The notes: a model not told the origin generated them from the letters alone. 64,000 bases of DNA from Gnetum montanum (GCA_015680685.1 MNCI01036173.1:326985-390984), one strand, 5' to 3'. Counted from the stretch's first letter, positions 28,734-41,312 are shown. Numbers and translations: made by a program.

Positions 28734-30695
28734 CCTATGACCAAGTCAAAGGGGGAGAAGGAAAAATTAAGACTCAGCTCCCTCCTAGATACATAAATGC
28801 ATAAAAGCATAGCTAAGATCCTATAAGACAACATCAATGTCTTCGCATGGTCGTACAACGATATGCCAGGTTTGCATCCGCGGCTGATTCAGCACAACAT
28901 CATCCTAGACCCTCACGTAAAGGCAGTCAAGCAAAAAGCTTGTAAAGTTAAGCCAAAAATTACACTAGCTATGAGGGATGAAATCACTAATCTATACCAA
29001 GCAGGTTTCATCTATGCAGTTGACTATTCAGAGTGGGTGTCCAATGTCGTGGTGGTTTCGAAGAAAATAGGAGGGATACGAATCTATATAGACTTTCAGG
29101 ACTTGAATAAGGCAATGATCAAAGAAAATTTTCCACTTCCTAGCATAGATTAGCTCATCAACACCATGGCTAGCCATTCTCTACTATCCTTTATGGATGA
29201 TTTCCTTGGGTACAACCAAATCCGCATTAACCTAGAGCACCAGCTATCATCAACCTTCATGACCCCATGGGGGACCTTCTACTATACCATGATGCCTTTC
29301 AGGCTCAAAAATGCTGGCGCAACCTACCAGTGAGCCATGACTTACATTTTTAGTGACTACATCCTAGAAACATTAAACGACTATATGGATGATATAGTGG
29401 TCAAGTCCAAGGAGGCCATTGTTCACCCACGCGATCTAGGGGTAGTCCTCAAATGCTGCCGAATGCACGATTTATGCCTCAATCCTAAGAAGTGTGTCTT
29501 GAGGGTGAAAACTGGATGCATGTTAGGATTCGTAGTATCGGAGGCTAGAATACGAGTGGATCTTCACAAATTCAAGGCCATCATCAACCTAGCACCTCCC
29601 AAAAACCTTAAGGAGTTACACGGTTTACAAGGTAGAGTGCAATGCATTTGAAGGTTTATAGCAAGGTTGACTGACAAGTTACACCCCATGCAACATCTTC
29701 TAAAGAAGGGGGCTAACTTTGAATGGACAACCCAGTGTCAACAAGCCTTCGATGATCTAAAGAAGGAGCTCTCGCACCTCTCGATGGTGCACCTGCCACA
29801 AAGAAACAAGCCTTTCTTCATATACCTTGTCACCTCCAACACATCCATAGCAGCACTACTATGTCAGAAGCGAGATGATGATTCTGAGATACTAGTGCAT
29901 TACCTGAGCCATGCACTAGTAGCGTATGAGGCAGAATACAATGAAGTGGAGAGGAATTGCTTAGCCTTAGTGTTTGCATTAAAAAAGTGGTGGCATTATC
30001 TATTTTGTAGTACAACCAACATCATTTGCAAAAGCAATATACTCTAGGCTATCACTAACAACTTATACAAAAGTAGCAGGATAGCCCGATGGAAGGCAGT
30101 AACTGCAGAATTTGACATATGCTATGTAAGTCAATCATCGACAAAGGGTCAAGCTATAGCAACCCAACTCATAGCCTCGCCAGTCAACAACCAGACAACC
30201 ATAGACCCTGAGCTCCCAGAGGAATATGTTAGCAATGTCAACATCGTCCTGTCGCATTTCAATGCCACTTTACACTTTGACGGTGCCTCAACTATGCGAG
30301 GAAGTAGCACTGTTGCCACAATCACGTTCCCCTCTAGGGAAATGCACCCATCCTCTTATTGTTTTGCATTCCCTTGCACCAACAACATGGCAGAATACGA
30401 GGGGCTACTCAGAGGCCTTTTAACTACCAAAGCGCTACACATACAACACCTGGAAATTTGGGGAGATTCACAAATAGTCTTGAATCAAATCACCGAGGTC
30501 TATGCCTACAAGGCTACGCACCTGCAACCCTACTGCGACCTAGGAAAAATACTACTTAAGAAATTTGCAACCACTGATGTGCAACACGTGCCACACAATG
30601 AAAACACCATAGCAGACATCTTAGCTACCCTTCTGTTAAACATTCCATCACATTCCCTGGCAAACCTACCAACCTTGATCATAGAATGCACATAG
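28734..30695 (+). pseudogene. RT, degenerate RNase H and archaeal-type RNase H (copy E)
   Basis: Plus-strand pol. It begins with the pol N-terminal segment (GEKEKLRLSSLLD) right at the edge of LTR C, then FAWSYNDMPGL. The RT has FMDDFLGY and YMDD (DYMDDIVVKS). The first RNase H reads IYLVTSN, so its catalytic Asp is lost as in copy A. The second RNase H has FDGAST, AEYE, GDS and ADILA. In-frame stops are scattered (for example at 28,801, 29,151, 29,331, 29,649 and 30,045), but the frame is mostly kept. Gag, PR and the antisense gene of this copy are not in the window. Confidence 0.85.
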
Positions 30696-31930
30696 CCTAT
30701 GACTCAGGTGAAACACGTGGCATCTGTCAGTGCTACGGATACCCAGGAGTGGTATGCCAACATTGAAGCTTACCTATAGCACAGTGAACCCCTAGGTGGA
30801 TTAACATCTACCCAAAGAAATGCAATCTGTAAGCATGCTCGGCAATATGTGCTCATGGGAAGTGACACCCTGTGCCGATGCTCCTACAACAGGATATTTC
30901 TAGCATGCGTGGGTTGTGAGTAGGCACAAAAGCTAGTTAATGAAGTACATGAGGGGTTATGCGGTGGACACATAGCATCCAAGGCTATGGTTGCCAAAAT
31001 TAGATGCCTAGGGTACTATTGGCCCTACATGGAGCGTGACTACCTAGGGGGGGGCAAGACATGTGACACATGCTAGAGATATGCAAATCTCATACACATA
31101 GCACCTACAGATCTGCACCCAATGCAAATCACGTGGCCCTTCCAACGATGGGGATTAGACCTCATAGGACCTATCATGCCTAAGTCCTCTATAGGGCATA
31201 GGTTCATTATCACCACCACATATTATTTTACCAAGTGGATGGAAGCTATTCCCCTGAGGAAGATGACATCTCAGCAAATCTACCATTTCATCCTTGAGAA
31301 CATTGTGACAAGGTTTGGGCTTCCAATGACTATTGTGACTAACAATGGGCCACAGTTTAGTAGTACGGAAACCTGAAAATTCTGTAGCAACCTAGGCATT
31401 AAATAATCATTTTCTTCCCCTTATTATCCGTAGGCAAACAGGTAGGTAGAGGCTACAAATAAGTGCATCATCAACTTGTTGAAATAGATGCTCAACAATA
31501 GCAAGAGACGGTGGCACGAGCAAATCCTCTATATCCTTTGGGCCTACCGAACGACGTGCAAAAGTGCAACAAGTAAGATCCCTTATAGTCTTGTTTATGG
31601 ATTTGAAGTTGTATTGTCTCTTGCATTACAGGTACCATCAACCTCAACTTAGTTGAGGAAGAGTGTGCGTAGACGCTGAAACGCATTGAGCACTACTAGA
31701 GCAAATAGTAGCAAAAGCACCGTGCAGACCTACATCGATGGCCAGTGTAGAAGGAAGACCTTGTCCTCAAGGTCATCTATGAGCACATGATCAAATTCTT
31801 AGCCAACTGGGAAGGCCCTTACTTGGTCATTAAAGCATTTGGAAATGGAGCCTTCAAGCTAGCAAATGTGGATGGCAACAATTTCGCCAACCCGATGAAT
31901 CACTCGTATCTCAAGCTGTACTACGTCTGA
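30696..31930 (+). pseudogene. Ty3/gypsy integrase (copy E)
   Basis: Plus-strand integrase. Zinc-binding region VHEGLCGGH and CDTC (30,945-31,075); core GLDLIGP (D kept), TNNGPQF (second catalytic Asp changed to Asn) and VEATNK (Glu kept); C-terminal domain up to 31,930 out of frame. Many stops. Hairpin array 3 follows directly. Confidence 0.8.
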
Positions 31931-31954
31931 GGCACAACAACAACAACAAGCATC

Positions 31955-32230
31955 ATCTGCTACGATGATAAACTAGAAACAACACTGTGCAATGTCTACA
32001 ATGATGATAAACTAGTGGCATTAAGTAGGACCTTCTACGGCATAAAACTAGCAGCAACCGTCCGCTATGACGTGAAACTAGCATTGCTAGTCCACTATGA
32101 CTATAAACTAGCACAACATGTCTTCTACAATGATAAAATGGCATGTACGATCTACTGTGGCCTTAAACTAGCATAGCGGTCTGTTGGGACCTTAAACCAG
32201 CACATGGTCTACCAAGACCTTAAACTGGGT
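31955..32230. repeat. Hairpin array 3 (copy E)
   Basis: About nine units, seen as reverse complements on the plus strand of the units in copies A and D (AAACTAGCA, GTCCRCTATGAC, TAAACTAGC). AGTCCACTATGACT-type units can fold. It lies just after the integrase, as in the minus-strand copies. Confidence 0.8.
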
Positions 32231-33210
32231 TCACGTCGCATCCCCAGCATGCACTAGTACTAGATACACATCGAACGAGTGGGCGCAATGCTAACATGTA
32301 GGTGGGATGCCGTAGCTCTGAAATGTGGTTCAGGATGCACTCAGAACATGGTCTAGAACATATGCAACACTACCACCCTTGGCATCATGCTGACCCTCCG
32401 AAGATGCCGTATGGCATCACACTGGCCCTCCAAACCTACCGTCGCCACAACCCATCACCTTGATGGTGGTTCTTGGGCTAGTTCTCGCATCCAGAGCGCC
32501 AATAGTATTGTGGCCTAGCCACAGTATTGTTACTCCAGATCCCTATCAACGCTTGGGTTTGCATGACATTAGTTATGTGGTAGCTAAGCCCATAGATGAA
32601 CCAGGAATGCAAGCCCCTGGTAGGGATTCCAGAGCATCCACAGCAAAAACAACTCTTAGCACCTTTGAGGCCAGCTCCTCTACACCAGTGCTACCAATGC
32701 TGTTGCTAGCCTTCCTGCTTTGGACATTGTAGAACAACGACGATGCCCAAGATTTCCAACAATGCTAGCAGCCAGCAAGCCCTTTACCCTCACAGCAAAT
32801 GCTATAGCATCGCGAAGCGAGTGCCTCGGCTAGCTTAGCCACTTCGGAGTGCAAATTCCATGGCGTGCATAATGCAACTTGCCAAATGGAAGGCATGTGT
32901 AGGTAGGTCAAAGCCCTTCACAGATGTAAAAAAACTCATCCTATGAAGGAAACACCTACCCTATAAGAGGTTGAAGAACAACACCATCCAAAGATGAAAA
33001 TGCAAACGAGCCCCTTAGAGCACTCCGATGAGGGACTCTGCTAAACATCATCTTTGCTCTCTGCGTTAACCTCTGCCAAACCAATGCAACACTCTCAAGT
33101 GTAGCAAAGTGACATCTTGACACTCATTGAGTGACAACCTTAGCATTTCACCTACTGCGGTGTTTCGTATTCTTTGTCAACATCTATCGAGCCTATTCTC
33201 CATATGTCGA
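32231..33210 (+). other. 3' untranslated region of copy E
   Basis: About 1 kb between array 3 and the polypurine tract, similar in length to copy D's 3' region (about 1 kb). The start has repeated GCATCA-type words (CTTGGCATCATGCTGACCCTCC, then GCATCACACTGGCCCTCC). A 91-codon frame at 32,460-32,732 is not convincing. The end (33,110-33,200) matches the sequence beside the LTR in copy D. Confidence 0.45.
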
Positions 33211-33224
33211 CAAAGAGGGACCAA
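33211..33224 (+). other. Polypurine tract of copy E
   Basis: CAAAGAGGGACCAA immediately before the LTR start TGAAACACCC. Almost the same tract precedes LTR D on the other strand. Confidence 0.75.
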
Positions 33225-33534
33225 TGAAACACCCAAAAAATATGAGGTTATTCTCACTTCACTAGGACTTGCAATTCATGTAGCACTATGGAAATTCTTT
33301 AGGAGGAGAACATCCTAAGTTCAAGCTGGCCAGTTCAAAAAAATTTCTACTTTGGACATGGATAGGCTCTACGTCATCTTGTCTGTCCACCAAAGTAGCC
33401 TGCCCAACTGACAACCTGCTCAAGGACGGTGTGAGGAAAGTAGCCTGCCCAACTAACAACCTGCTCAAGGACGCTGCGAGGAGATGGTAGCAGCATTCTA
33501 GATGCACAAAAAATAGTTCAACAAGTTTTCTAAA

Positions 33535-34015
33535 TTACAAAGTCTGCTACGCTATGCTACGCCTCACTATGTAGCATAGCAAGATTTAGAAGGCAATCAC
33601 AGAATGGAGTGCTACGCTACGCTACGCCACGTGACGTAGCGTATCATGACAACAGCTCCACAGCCAGTCCCCATGCCTAGTTCCAAGTCCTTCAGCAATG
33701 TCCCTTTCCATTAGGAAGCATCGAACCATGTCTACTACTATGGTACGTTGAGCTACAAGGCACAGTGAGGTGTAGCAATCTTGCGGAAGAGACAGAAGGT
33801 AGCTCAAAGGGTAGAAACAACAAAGTTTGTGAGACTTGCATTATAGGAAGGAAAGTTTGTAAATTGGCAAAGCTTTCATCACTAAAGCCAGTTGCTATGC
33901 TACACTACACTACGTAGCATAGCATAGCGTAGCAAGCATGCATCACACATGTAGCAGAATGCATGACAAAATGCTACACCAAGCACGCTACGCTACGAAG
34001 CACAACAAGGCATGC
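33535..34015. repeat. GCTACG/GCTATGC palindrome cluster in LTR E
   Basis: Repeats of CTACGCTATGCTACG and GCTACGCTACGCTACG with complementary GTAGCATAGC, as at 33,547-33,583 and 33,893-33,942. Upstream of the TATA box at 34,246. Confidence 0.65.
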
Positions 34016-34245
34016 GGGTGGTTATGCGACATCAATGCACTTCACCTAATTGGACTATTAGTACATGTCTCTAGATACTAATAACACAATTATGATGTGA
34101 TAGGCTCACAGTTATGGCATGACAGGTTCACATTACAATGGCCTTGCAGGTCCAACGGTCATACATGGCACGTGTGGCGCCAACAAGTCAATGTGGTCCC
34201 AAGGTGTGTGGCATCCAAACCACCCATTTTGCATACCCTTGGGCC

Positions 34246-34253
34246 TATAAATA
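34246..34253 (+). promoter_or_regulatory. TATA box of LTR E
   Basis: TATAAATA followed by CCCT; the same octamer and context occur in LTR B. Confidence 0.6.
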
Positions 34254-34933
34254 CCCTAATAAATAGCATTCAAATGGTTTGTAATTTTTTAGAAAACAAC
34301 ATTCAAAAGAGGTCTGATCCCCTATTCGGTTGACACTTTTTTGCTAAGTCTCCTACTCTTTTTTCTTGGCGTTCAAGCTCTCTCCCTGGAACGTTGTAAC
34401 ATCGAGCATTGTAAGCTTTCTGTTTGACACTACAAATAATTAGCATGTTTAGCTAACATTTTTTTCTATCCCCTTTCTACCACCTTGGTAGAATCCCTGC
34501 ATTGTTAGCACCCAAGGTCATGCCCAAGTGCACAACTTGTTTTGCTCTACACGTCCTGGTTACTCTTGGGATCTCTGCACTTCGCCACGCTGTGCAACTG
34601 ACTGTATCCATCTTGACAGAGCAAACCTGTAGCTTCATAGTGATGCAATTTCCTAACTTCATTTTTACTTTATTTCCTACCTATTGTTACGTTTTGCACT
34701 ATTTTTTCGCTTTATTTATTTTCATTATTTCACATTTCCATTCTGTTTCAAAAAGTATATGTTGCAAAAGGCTATATAGACACCGATTAAGTTCCTGTCT
34801 AATTGACCAAACCATTCAGGGCACCCCATATCTACACACACCTAGCATAGACCTCCCGTGGGTATGGGGTCAAAAATGTTACACCTGCTAACCCCTCGGT
34901 GTTTTCAAGCCATCGATGTTTTGGGTCACTACA

Positions 34934-35516
34934 CTTGGTATAGCTTGGTGATTTCATCCCTTATGACTAGTGCAATTTTTGGTTTAACCTTATGAGATTT
35001 CTGCTTGACTACCTTCATGCGTGGGTCTAGGATGATGTTGTGTTGTATCAGCCTCGTATCTAAACCTGACATGTCACTGTATGACCATGCGAAGACCTTA
35101 ATGTTATCTTGCAGGATTTTGACCACACCTTCATGTGTTTGCACATCTAAGAGGGAACTAATTTTTACTGTTTTTACTTCCCCCTCAGACGTGGTCAGAG
35201 GCATCTCTATGAGAGGGTCCTCAGTTACATCCTCGACCTCTAGATCTAGGGTTCGGGCCAGATGCTGGGGCTAGTTTGGGGATGTTTCTAGTGATGCTAT
35301 GGTGCTAGCTGTGGTTGATTCCCAGTTAATCAAGTCTCGGTTCAATTGTCTTGCAAGCTTGCCATGTGGACTGGCTAAAGCTAAAGTCATGGAGAGATCG
35401 CAATGGATTTCCATTTTTTTCTCAACCTGCCAAGATGAAATGAGAGCCTGGTTAAGAGGCACTTGTTCGTAGTAATCATGTATAATGAAAATTTGCAAAA
35501 CAATGATGAGATGCAA
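34934..35516 (-). pseudogene. N-terminal pol fragment (copy B)
   Basis: Minus-strand start of pol: TLDLEVEDVTEDPL, VKISSLLD, FAWSYSDMSGLD and LIQHNIILDP, ending in DEITKLYQ where the LTR of copy E cuts in at 34,933. The rest of this RT is not found in the window. It aligns with the first 110 residues of copy A's pol. Confidence 0.85.
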
Positions 35517-35687
35517 CTAGCAAAGTATGATATAAAGATTAAAATTTACCAGTTTAAAGTCATGGAAGACCGCTAAGGCATGGAGATGCAAAAAACAAAA
35601 AAATGTAAAAGTGTAGAACTATTGATGTGAGAATGCGAAACTGCTGAAAAATGCAAAAATGTCGATGCGAAAGCATGGAACTGCTAG

Positions 35688-35970
35688 TTTAACGTCATTG
35701 TGGACTACGTACGTGTAATAGATTGAAAATGCTAGTTTAAGGTCTTTTTAGACCACTAACTAGAGTGGAACACTATGTTAGGAATGATAGTTTAAGGTCT
35801 TTTCATATCACTAAAATCGTCGCTACATCGGGGTTCCTAGTTTAAGGTCTTTCCGGACCACTTTGAATTGTCGCTATGCTAAGATTGCTAGTTTAAGGTC
35901 TTCTCGGACTGCTAATGTTGTTATGATGCTAAGATTGCTAGTCTAAGGTCTTCTCAGACCGATAGAGCTG
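35688..35970. repeat. Hairpin array 2 (copy B)
   Basis: Six units about 50 bp apart, each AGTTTAAGGTC followed by 4-6 bases and GGACC or a variant (GGTCTTTCCGGACC is a near-perfect stem). They lie between the pol start and the 5' end of the antisense gene. Confidence 0.85.
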
Positions 35971-36325
35971 AAAAATATATATATTTTTTTGTTTTTCAGG
36001 AAAGCAAATAGTTAGCTTGAAGCGTGCCAAGATCTTCCATCCAGATCTATCTGTTTTAATTGCCAACAGTGCTACAATGTTGTGGTGAGCATGCTACGTC
36101 GCATGGTATACCCCACATTAAATGAAAAGAGAGAATGGCAAGTTTCCCTTTTCCACCATTATGACCATAAATAGGGATTAAACCCTAGTAAACTTGTCAT
36201 TCTCACCATAACAGCGTAGAGTCCACATTCGGAGCACAAAGCGATTTCGGAGCATAGAGCGATTATGCTAATAGAGAGCAAGGTAGTTTTTGCATAGCAA
36301 TGATGAAAAGTCTACAAGCAAGACG

Positions 36326-39300
36326 ATGGCTTCAAAGAAAGAACACACACACTTGGTTCTTTCAAAGATCAAGGAGGTAAAGGAAGCCCTAGGGCACGTG
36401 ACACAATCATGCGTCACGGTGCAAGAAGAGATGCCAATGACCCAATAGGCTGCTATGATTCCTCTATTTTTTCATGCCTTTGTTATCATTTTGGTTTTCT
36501 GCTTTTAGTTTTGCAATTCAATTTCAGTTATCTGTGTTTTCTATCATCGTGTTGTTTTTTTTTGGCCTTTACACCATCGTTGTTGTCATTTCGGCCATGA
36601 CGGATGCACAAACGCTATGCTAACATTGCATGCAAGGTTTCTTAAGCTACCATTGTTGCGGTTGCCATAACCATGGGGGTTTGGATAGTTTAAGTTACTT
36701 GGCTTTCAAATGGCATGGCATAGGATCCTTAGGAGGGTTTGGCCATGCATGATGCGACAGTGTGACACATGTTTTTGTAATGGTGTAGTGCTAATCTCTT
36801 TGCTAGGGTTAATAGCTCTGTTGCTATTCTAGGCTAGTTTTGTCATGCTATTGCTTTGGTATGCTATGTACAGGTTCACTAAAATTCTAATTCCTACTAT
36901 GCTAGTTCTTGCTATGCTACGTGTGTATTGCGCTCGATCATGGTGATAACATTTTCCATTATGTTGTGTAGGATAGCGCTAAGGCCAATTCTAATTATCT
37001 TAGAAATTGCAGGGCTCCTGTGTTGGGTAAATAGACCAGTGGCCAATGTTCCTCCTCCCCACACACGTGTGGGGGAGTGGGGTGTCTGGTTTAGGAAAGG
37101 ATCATAGGAGTTCCTACAATTCCTCCTCCAATGCTTCAGTGTGATCATTTTGTCATACCTAGAGGAGGAAGAGATGCTCATCATAATAGAAACCCTATTT
37201 CCTGGGGCAAGTCGGGGTATCCTAAGGTTTTTGACAAATGGGGCAATCAGTAGTAGGCAGGGAGAAGGATCTAGTCAATACCCCAAAGATTTGAGGTGTT
37301 TGGCCTGGATCTGGAATATGCCTGAGTACAGCTACTACCATCCCTACAACACATTGTTCATTGCATGTCATATGGGAACGTGCTTCCAAAACCCACCAGG
37401 AATCGTCTATTGTGCTAGTGGGTAAGTTTTGTAGCCTTGTTCCATTGCATTGTGTAACGTTTTCTATGCTAGCCAAATACTAACAGTATGTTTTTATTGC
37501 TAGGTTCTACATTAACAAGGAAGGGCTTCACGACAACACAGATGTGTTGACCATAGCACGAATGGCCCTACAGGAGTTCTCTTTTGCTGAGAACCTATGT
37601 GTAGGTGTGATTGGTCAATGCGGGGGTGAATACCACACCTACCCAGACCTTTACCCCATCCCCTAAGACAGATGCAAGGAGTTGGGTTGGTTGAATAAGG
37701 GATGGACACCCTTCAAACTGATCACTATTGAACAAGTTCTAGTTAGTCTTTCATCGTTTCCTTTACCATACAAACCTGGTAAGATAAGTAGTGGGTGCAA
37801 CATGTTGAAGTGCCTTTGCAATTTTTTGTATCTTCTATGTTTTTATGCTAAACGTTTCTTGTAAAAACTGCTATAAGGATGAAAAAGTCCCTGGAGGTGA
37901 TGGTGGTAATTGTCGAGAACCAGGAGGTAAAAATCTACTTCAAGTATGGAGAAGTAGATGGGAGCCAACGTTGGATATGTAGTGTGGCCTTAGACTTCTT
38001 AGTCTAGAATATCCTAAAGGCCAGGCTCATGGACCTATTCCTGGCCCTGAATCCAAGCGTTCCTATCCTTGAGATGCTCTCCTTGGTTGACTTCTTTTCT
38101 GATAGGGTGGGCCGCTTCCGCACACACATACAGGGCATACGGATGGTCATTGAAATCAATGATCAACTATTCATAGACCTTTTCAGTGTCCCTACTAATG
38201 GCATCCTCATAGGGTCAAAGACCAAGGGGGAGCTGACCCTTCAGAAGAAGGACGTTTAGGAGTGGTTAGGGCTCACCAAGAAGCAAAAGGGACTCCCCAC
38301 GGAGAAGCTCCAGTCAGGACCCGCCAAGGAAGTTTACCATGTCTTCCATGCTCATGCATTCCCCCAGCTACTTTCCCAAGGGAAGGTCCTTGGGATTGAG
38401 CAGGCCTGGGTAATGTGTGAGGTCATGGAAGAGGGGGCTCTCTACAACTGGGCCAAGTTTCTATGTAAAGGCTTGTAGACCAAAATCTTGGGGCTTCATA
38501 AGAAGCTAGAGTCCCGTTCCAATATACATTATGCCTTTTACATAGATTTCTTGTGGCGTTTCATGGAGTTTCTGGTAGCCCAGGAGAATGGAGCCTGGAT
38601 CATGCGAAATCATGACCAGAATTCTAGATTGTGGATCTACCAGATCCTCTAGATCACCTGAGCCTAAGATCCCCTAGAAATAATTGGGGATTCATTCTCT
38701 GTGATGACCAAGGATCAGGCGGCCTACAACTTTCATGGCCAAGACAGCATAAGAGAGGTGCCCCCTACCATAGCCGGTAGCATGTCATGGGGGAAATGTC
38801 TCATAGCCAAGATTGTGGCCAGAAAGTTGTAGCAAAAGAGGCCTACTTCAACTGACGAAACCCTCCACACAGAGGAAGAGGAGGGATGGAAACCGCAGTT
38901 CAAGCTGTAGAGGCTACAGCCCCCCATTGGTAAACTCTTTTGTTTAATGCTTACTTTGCTAATGCCCGCTATGCTATGCTATGCTAGATAGTATAGCATA
39001 GCATAGCACCCTCTTTAAGCTAAGAGCTAATGCAAACATGTTTTTGGGCTGCTAGAGGAAGAAGAGGAAGAAGAAGAAGGCAACGAAGAGGTGTAAGCCC
39101 CTAAGATGGAGGCAACGAATAAAGGTGCATGGACCCTAGTCTTGGAAGAGAGGGTCCCAGTCAAGAGGGAAGGAGCTCTTGCCGCTAGGGCAGGGACTCT
39201 TATCATTAGATAGAATCCTCCTACTAACGAGGAGGACATTTTTGGAGATGAAGAGGAGTCTCCTGTGAATAAAGAGGATGCTGGTACCTCAAAAGGCAAA

Positions 39301-40759
39301 GCACCCATGAATAAAGGAGAAGCCCACATCAACCCAAAAGGGACTTTTGCCAAGGATGTTACCATCAATCTAAATTAGAAGGGGGGAAACTACAATTAGA
39401 CATTGGTGAGTTTGGAAATATTCCTGCCTTTTCATAGACCATTTCAATCATTGCTGACATGCTTAGTTGTATGACAAACACCACTATTAACATTGCAAGA
39501 AATCCACCGATTCGTGTGGAACCATGGGCCAAGACCCCTGATAAGTTTGCATTTATGCATAGGATCGTTGATGACATGATCAGCTGTCTCTAGCAGATTG
39601 ACCCTAAAGTGGGTACGCAGTAGTGCTAGATGATTTCATGTTGCTATGCTACAGTTTCTTGGATTCACTAACCTTGTTACGCTAATGCGACTAATATGCT
39701 TTTTATGTTGTGATAGCCTCTAGACTCAAATGGGACCCGACATGGCCTTTGAAAGTCAATGCCATGCCTACATTCCCACTTAAAGTGCCTGAGGTGCCTC
39801 ATCACGCATACAACAAGGTCAGTAAATGTTCTTTGCACTCAGCTCGCTCCTTGTGGGAGTACAAGCACGTTAACGAAGACCTGTGGAAATGGGTACAAAA
39901 GGCTGAGAAAGAGAAGGCTGACCTAAGCACCGAGGTGGAAGACCTCAGATTGAGGAACAAATTTCTCATGGCCCATGATACTAATAACAAGGACTAGTGC
40001 ACGGCTATGATAGATCATGCTAGATTTTGGACAGTCGTGCATTAGAACAATAAAGCCACTTGCAGAATAATAGAATAGTGGATGCAAATGGACTTGTTGG
40101 CCCAGAAGATTCAAGATTGGAAGATTTTAGCACCAGGGTTTACGAATGGGGGCAGTCCTAGAAAAATCATAAACACATGTATAAGCTAGAACATGCTACC
40201 TATCGTAAACTGTACAGGGACGCCTCTATGGAGGCGTTTACCTACAAGGTATTTGTAGATGCTATTGGCATTTCTGAGGCCTACGAAAAGTTCAAAGAGT
40301 AAGTAAAGGTTATGAAATATCTTGAATGGGAAATGGACCTTCCCATAGGAGAGATCACAACTGCCTCCTTTTCTCTGGGACCACCAAGATGGATGACCGC
40401 TAAAAAGGAGAAAGTTGTTGTAGATGCTAAACCAAGTAATAGGCGTTGGGTGGATATCATGGTAGAGGAGGTCTGGCACCACCTTGGGCTTGATTTAGAC
40501 CAGATACCCTTTAAGATGGACTAAGGTCCTTCTTAGGTCAGTCGTTTTCTAATGTATTAATGCTTATGCTCTGTTGTAGTTTGCATGTGTTTCCCTAGCT
40601 AATTACTTCATTCCTATGATGCAAGTTCCAAATGAGGGTGCAGGGCCCATAGGGGATAGGAATGAAGGGGTGGAAGAGGACAAGGTAGGGGAAGACGATG
40701 CAGAAAGGGGTGATGCAGAATAAAATGATGAAGATGATGTAGGCAGTGAGAACCCATGA
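36326..40759 (+). pseudogene. Antisense gene between PR and RT (copy B)
   Basis: Second copy of the gene at 11.68-15.76 kb, in the same position and orientation. Exons 1-3 (36326-36444, 36972-37421, 37504-37778) are 119, 450 and 275 nt, exactly as in copy A. Donor and acceptor sites agree (GTAAGT...CTAG for intron 2, GTAAGA...AAG for intron 3); the intron 1 donor has become AT. Exon 4 is about 37,878-38,929, exon 5 about 39,056-39,405, exon 6 about 39,467-39,612, exon 7 from 39,717. Blocks such as YNTLFIACHMGT, VMEEGALYNWAKF, KKLESRSNIHYAF, PDKFAFMHRIVDDM and SARSLWEYKHVNED match copy A. It has more stops and some indels than copy A and ends in an acidic tail. Confidence 0.75.
36972..37778 (+). 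pseudogene. FCP1/NIF-like HAD domain in antisense gene (exons 2-3, copy B)
   Basis: Same layout as copy A: LIILEIAGLL for the nucleophile loop (Asp to Glu, and Ala at the second acidic position), FRKGS then a stop and EFLQFLL, and NTLFIACHM in place of a family NTLLIDDSP, followed by NPPGIVY. Both copies lack the acids in the late motif, so the loss predates their separation. Confidence 0.5.
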
Positions 40760-40934
40760 GAGCATGGGATTGTTTTTTGAAATTTTGAATTTTTGTAAAA
40801 TTTTTGCTAACATTGTCTAAAAGGAAAAAGTTTTGAATAAAGAGAAAATTTTTGGAAAAGTCATCGATTCTATGCTAACTTGTGTATTTTTTACGTGCTA
40901 AGTTTTATGTAAAATTTTTATGCTTTTGTGTGCT

Positions 40935-41312
40935 AATTTTAGGCCATTTCGGCCCATTGCTAATTTTAGGCCATTTTGGGCCATTGGTAGTTTTAGTCCA
41001 TTTTGGGCCATAGCATAGCATAGTTTTAGGCCATTGTGGGCCATAGCTAGTTTTAAGCCATTTCAGGTCATTGCTAGTTTTAGGCCATTTTGAGCCATAG
41101 GGAGGCATAGTTTTAGGCCATTTTGGACCATAGCTAGTTGTAGGCCATTTCGAGCCATAACGTAGCATAGTTTTAGGCCATTTCAGGCCATAGCTAGTTT
41201 TAGACCATTTTGAGCCATAGCATAGCATAGTTTTAGGCCATTTCGAGCCATAGCGTAGCATAGTTTTAGGCCATTTCAGGCCATTGCTAGTTTTAGGCCA
41301 TTTTGGGCCATT
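40935..41312. repeat. Hairpin array 1 (copy B)
   Basis: About fifteen units of TTTTAGGCCATTTTGGGCCA and variants, some joined by AGCATAGCATAG. GGCC and GGGCC form a short stem; single-base changes in one arm are common. Longest version of array 1 in the window. Confidence 0.85.

Larger units (their letters stand above)
33225..34933 (+). repeat. 3' LTR of copy E
   Basis: Starts TGAAACACCC after the polypurine tract and ends CACTACA, 1,709 bp. It belongs to the same subfamily as LTR B (1,700 bp). U3 has a 60-bp tandem duplication (AAAGTAGCCTGCCCAACT, near 33,395 and 33,440) and GCTACG palindromes. The end at 34,933 abuts copy B's RT in mid-codon, which looks like an insertion edge. Confidence 0.8.

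Noticed and set aside
32460-32732. Plus-strand frame of 91 codons in the 3' region of copy E
   Set aside because: No match to copy D's 3' region, no motif, and length expected by chance.
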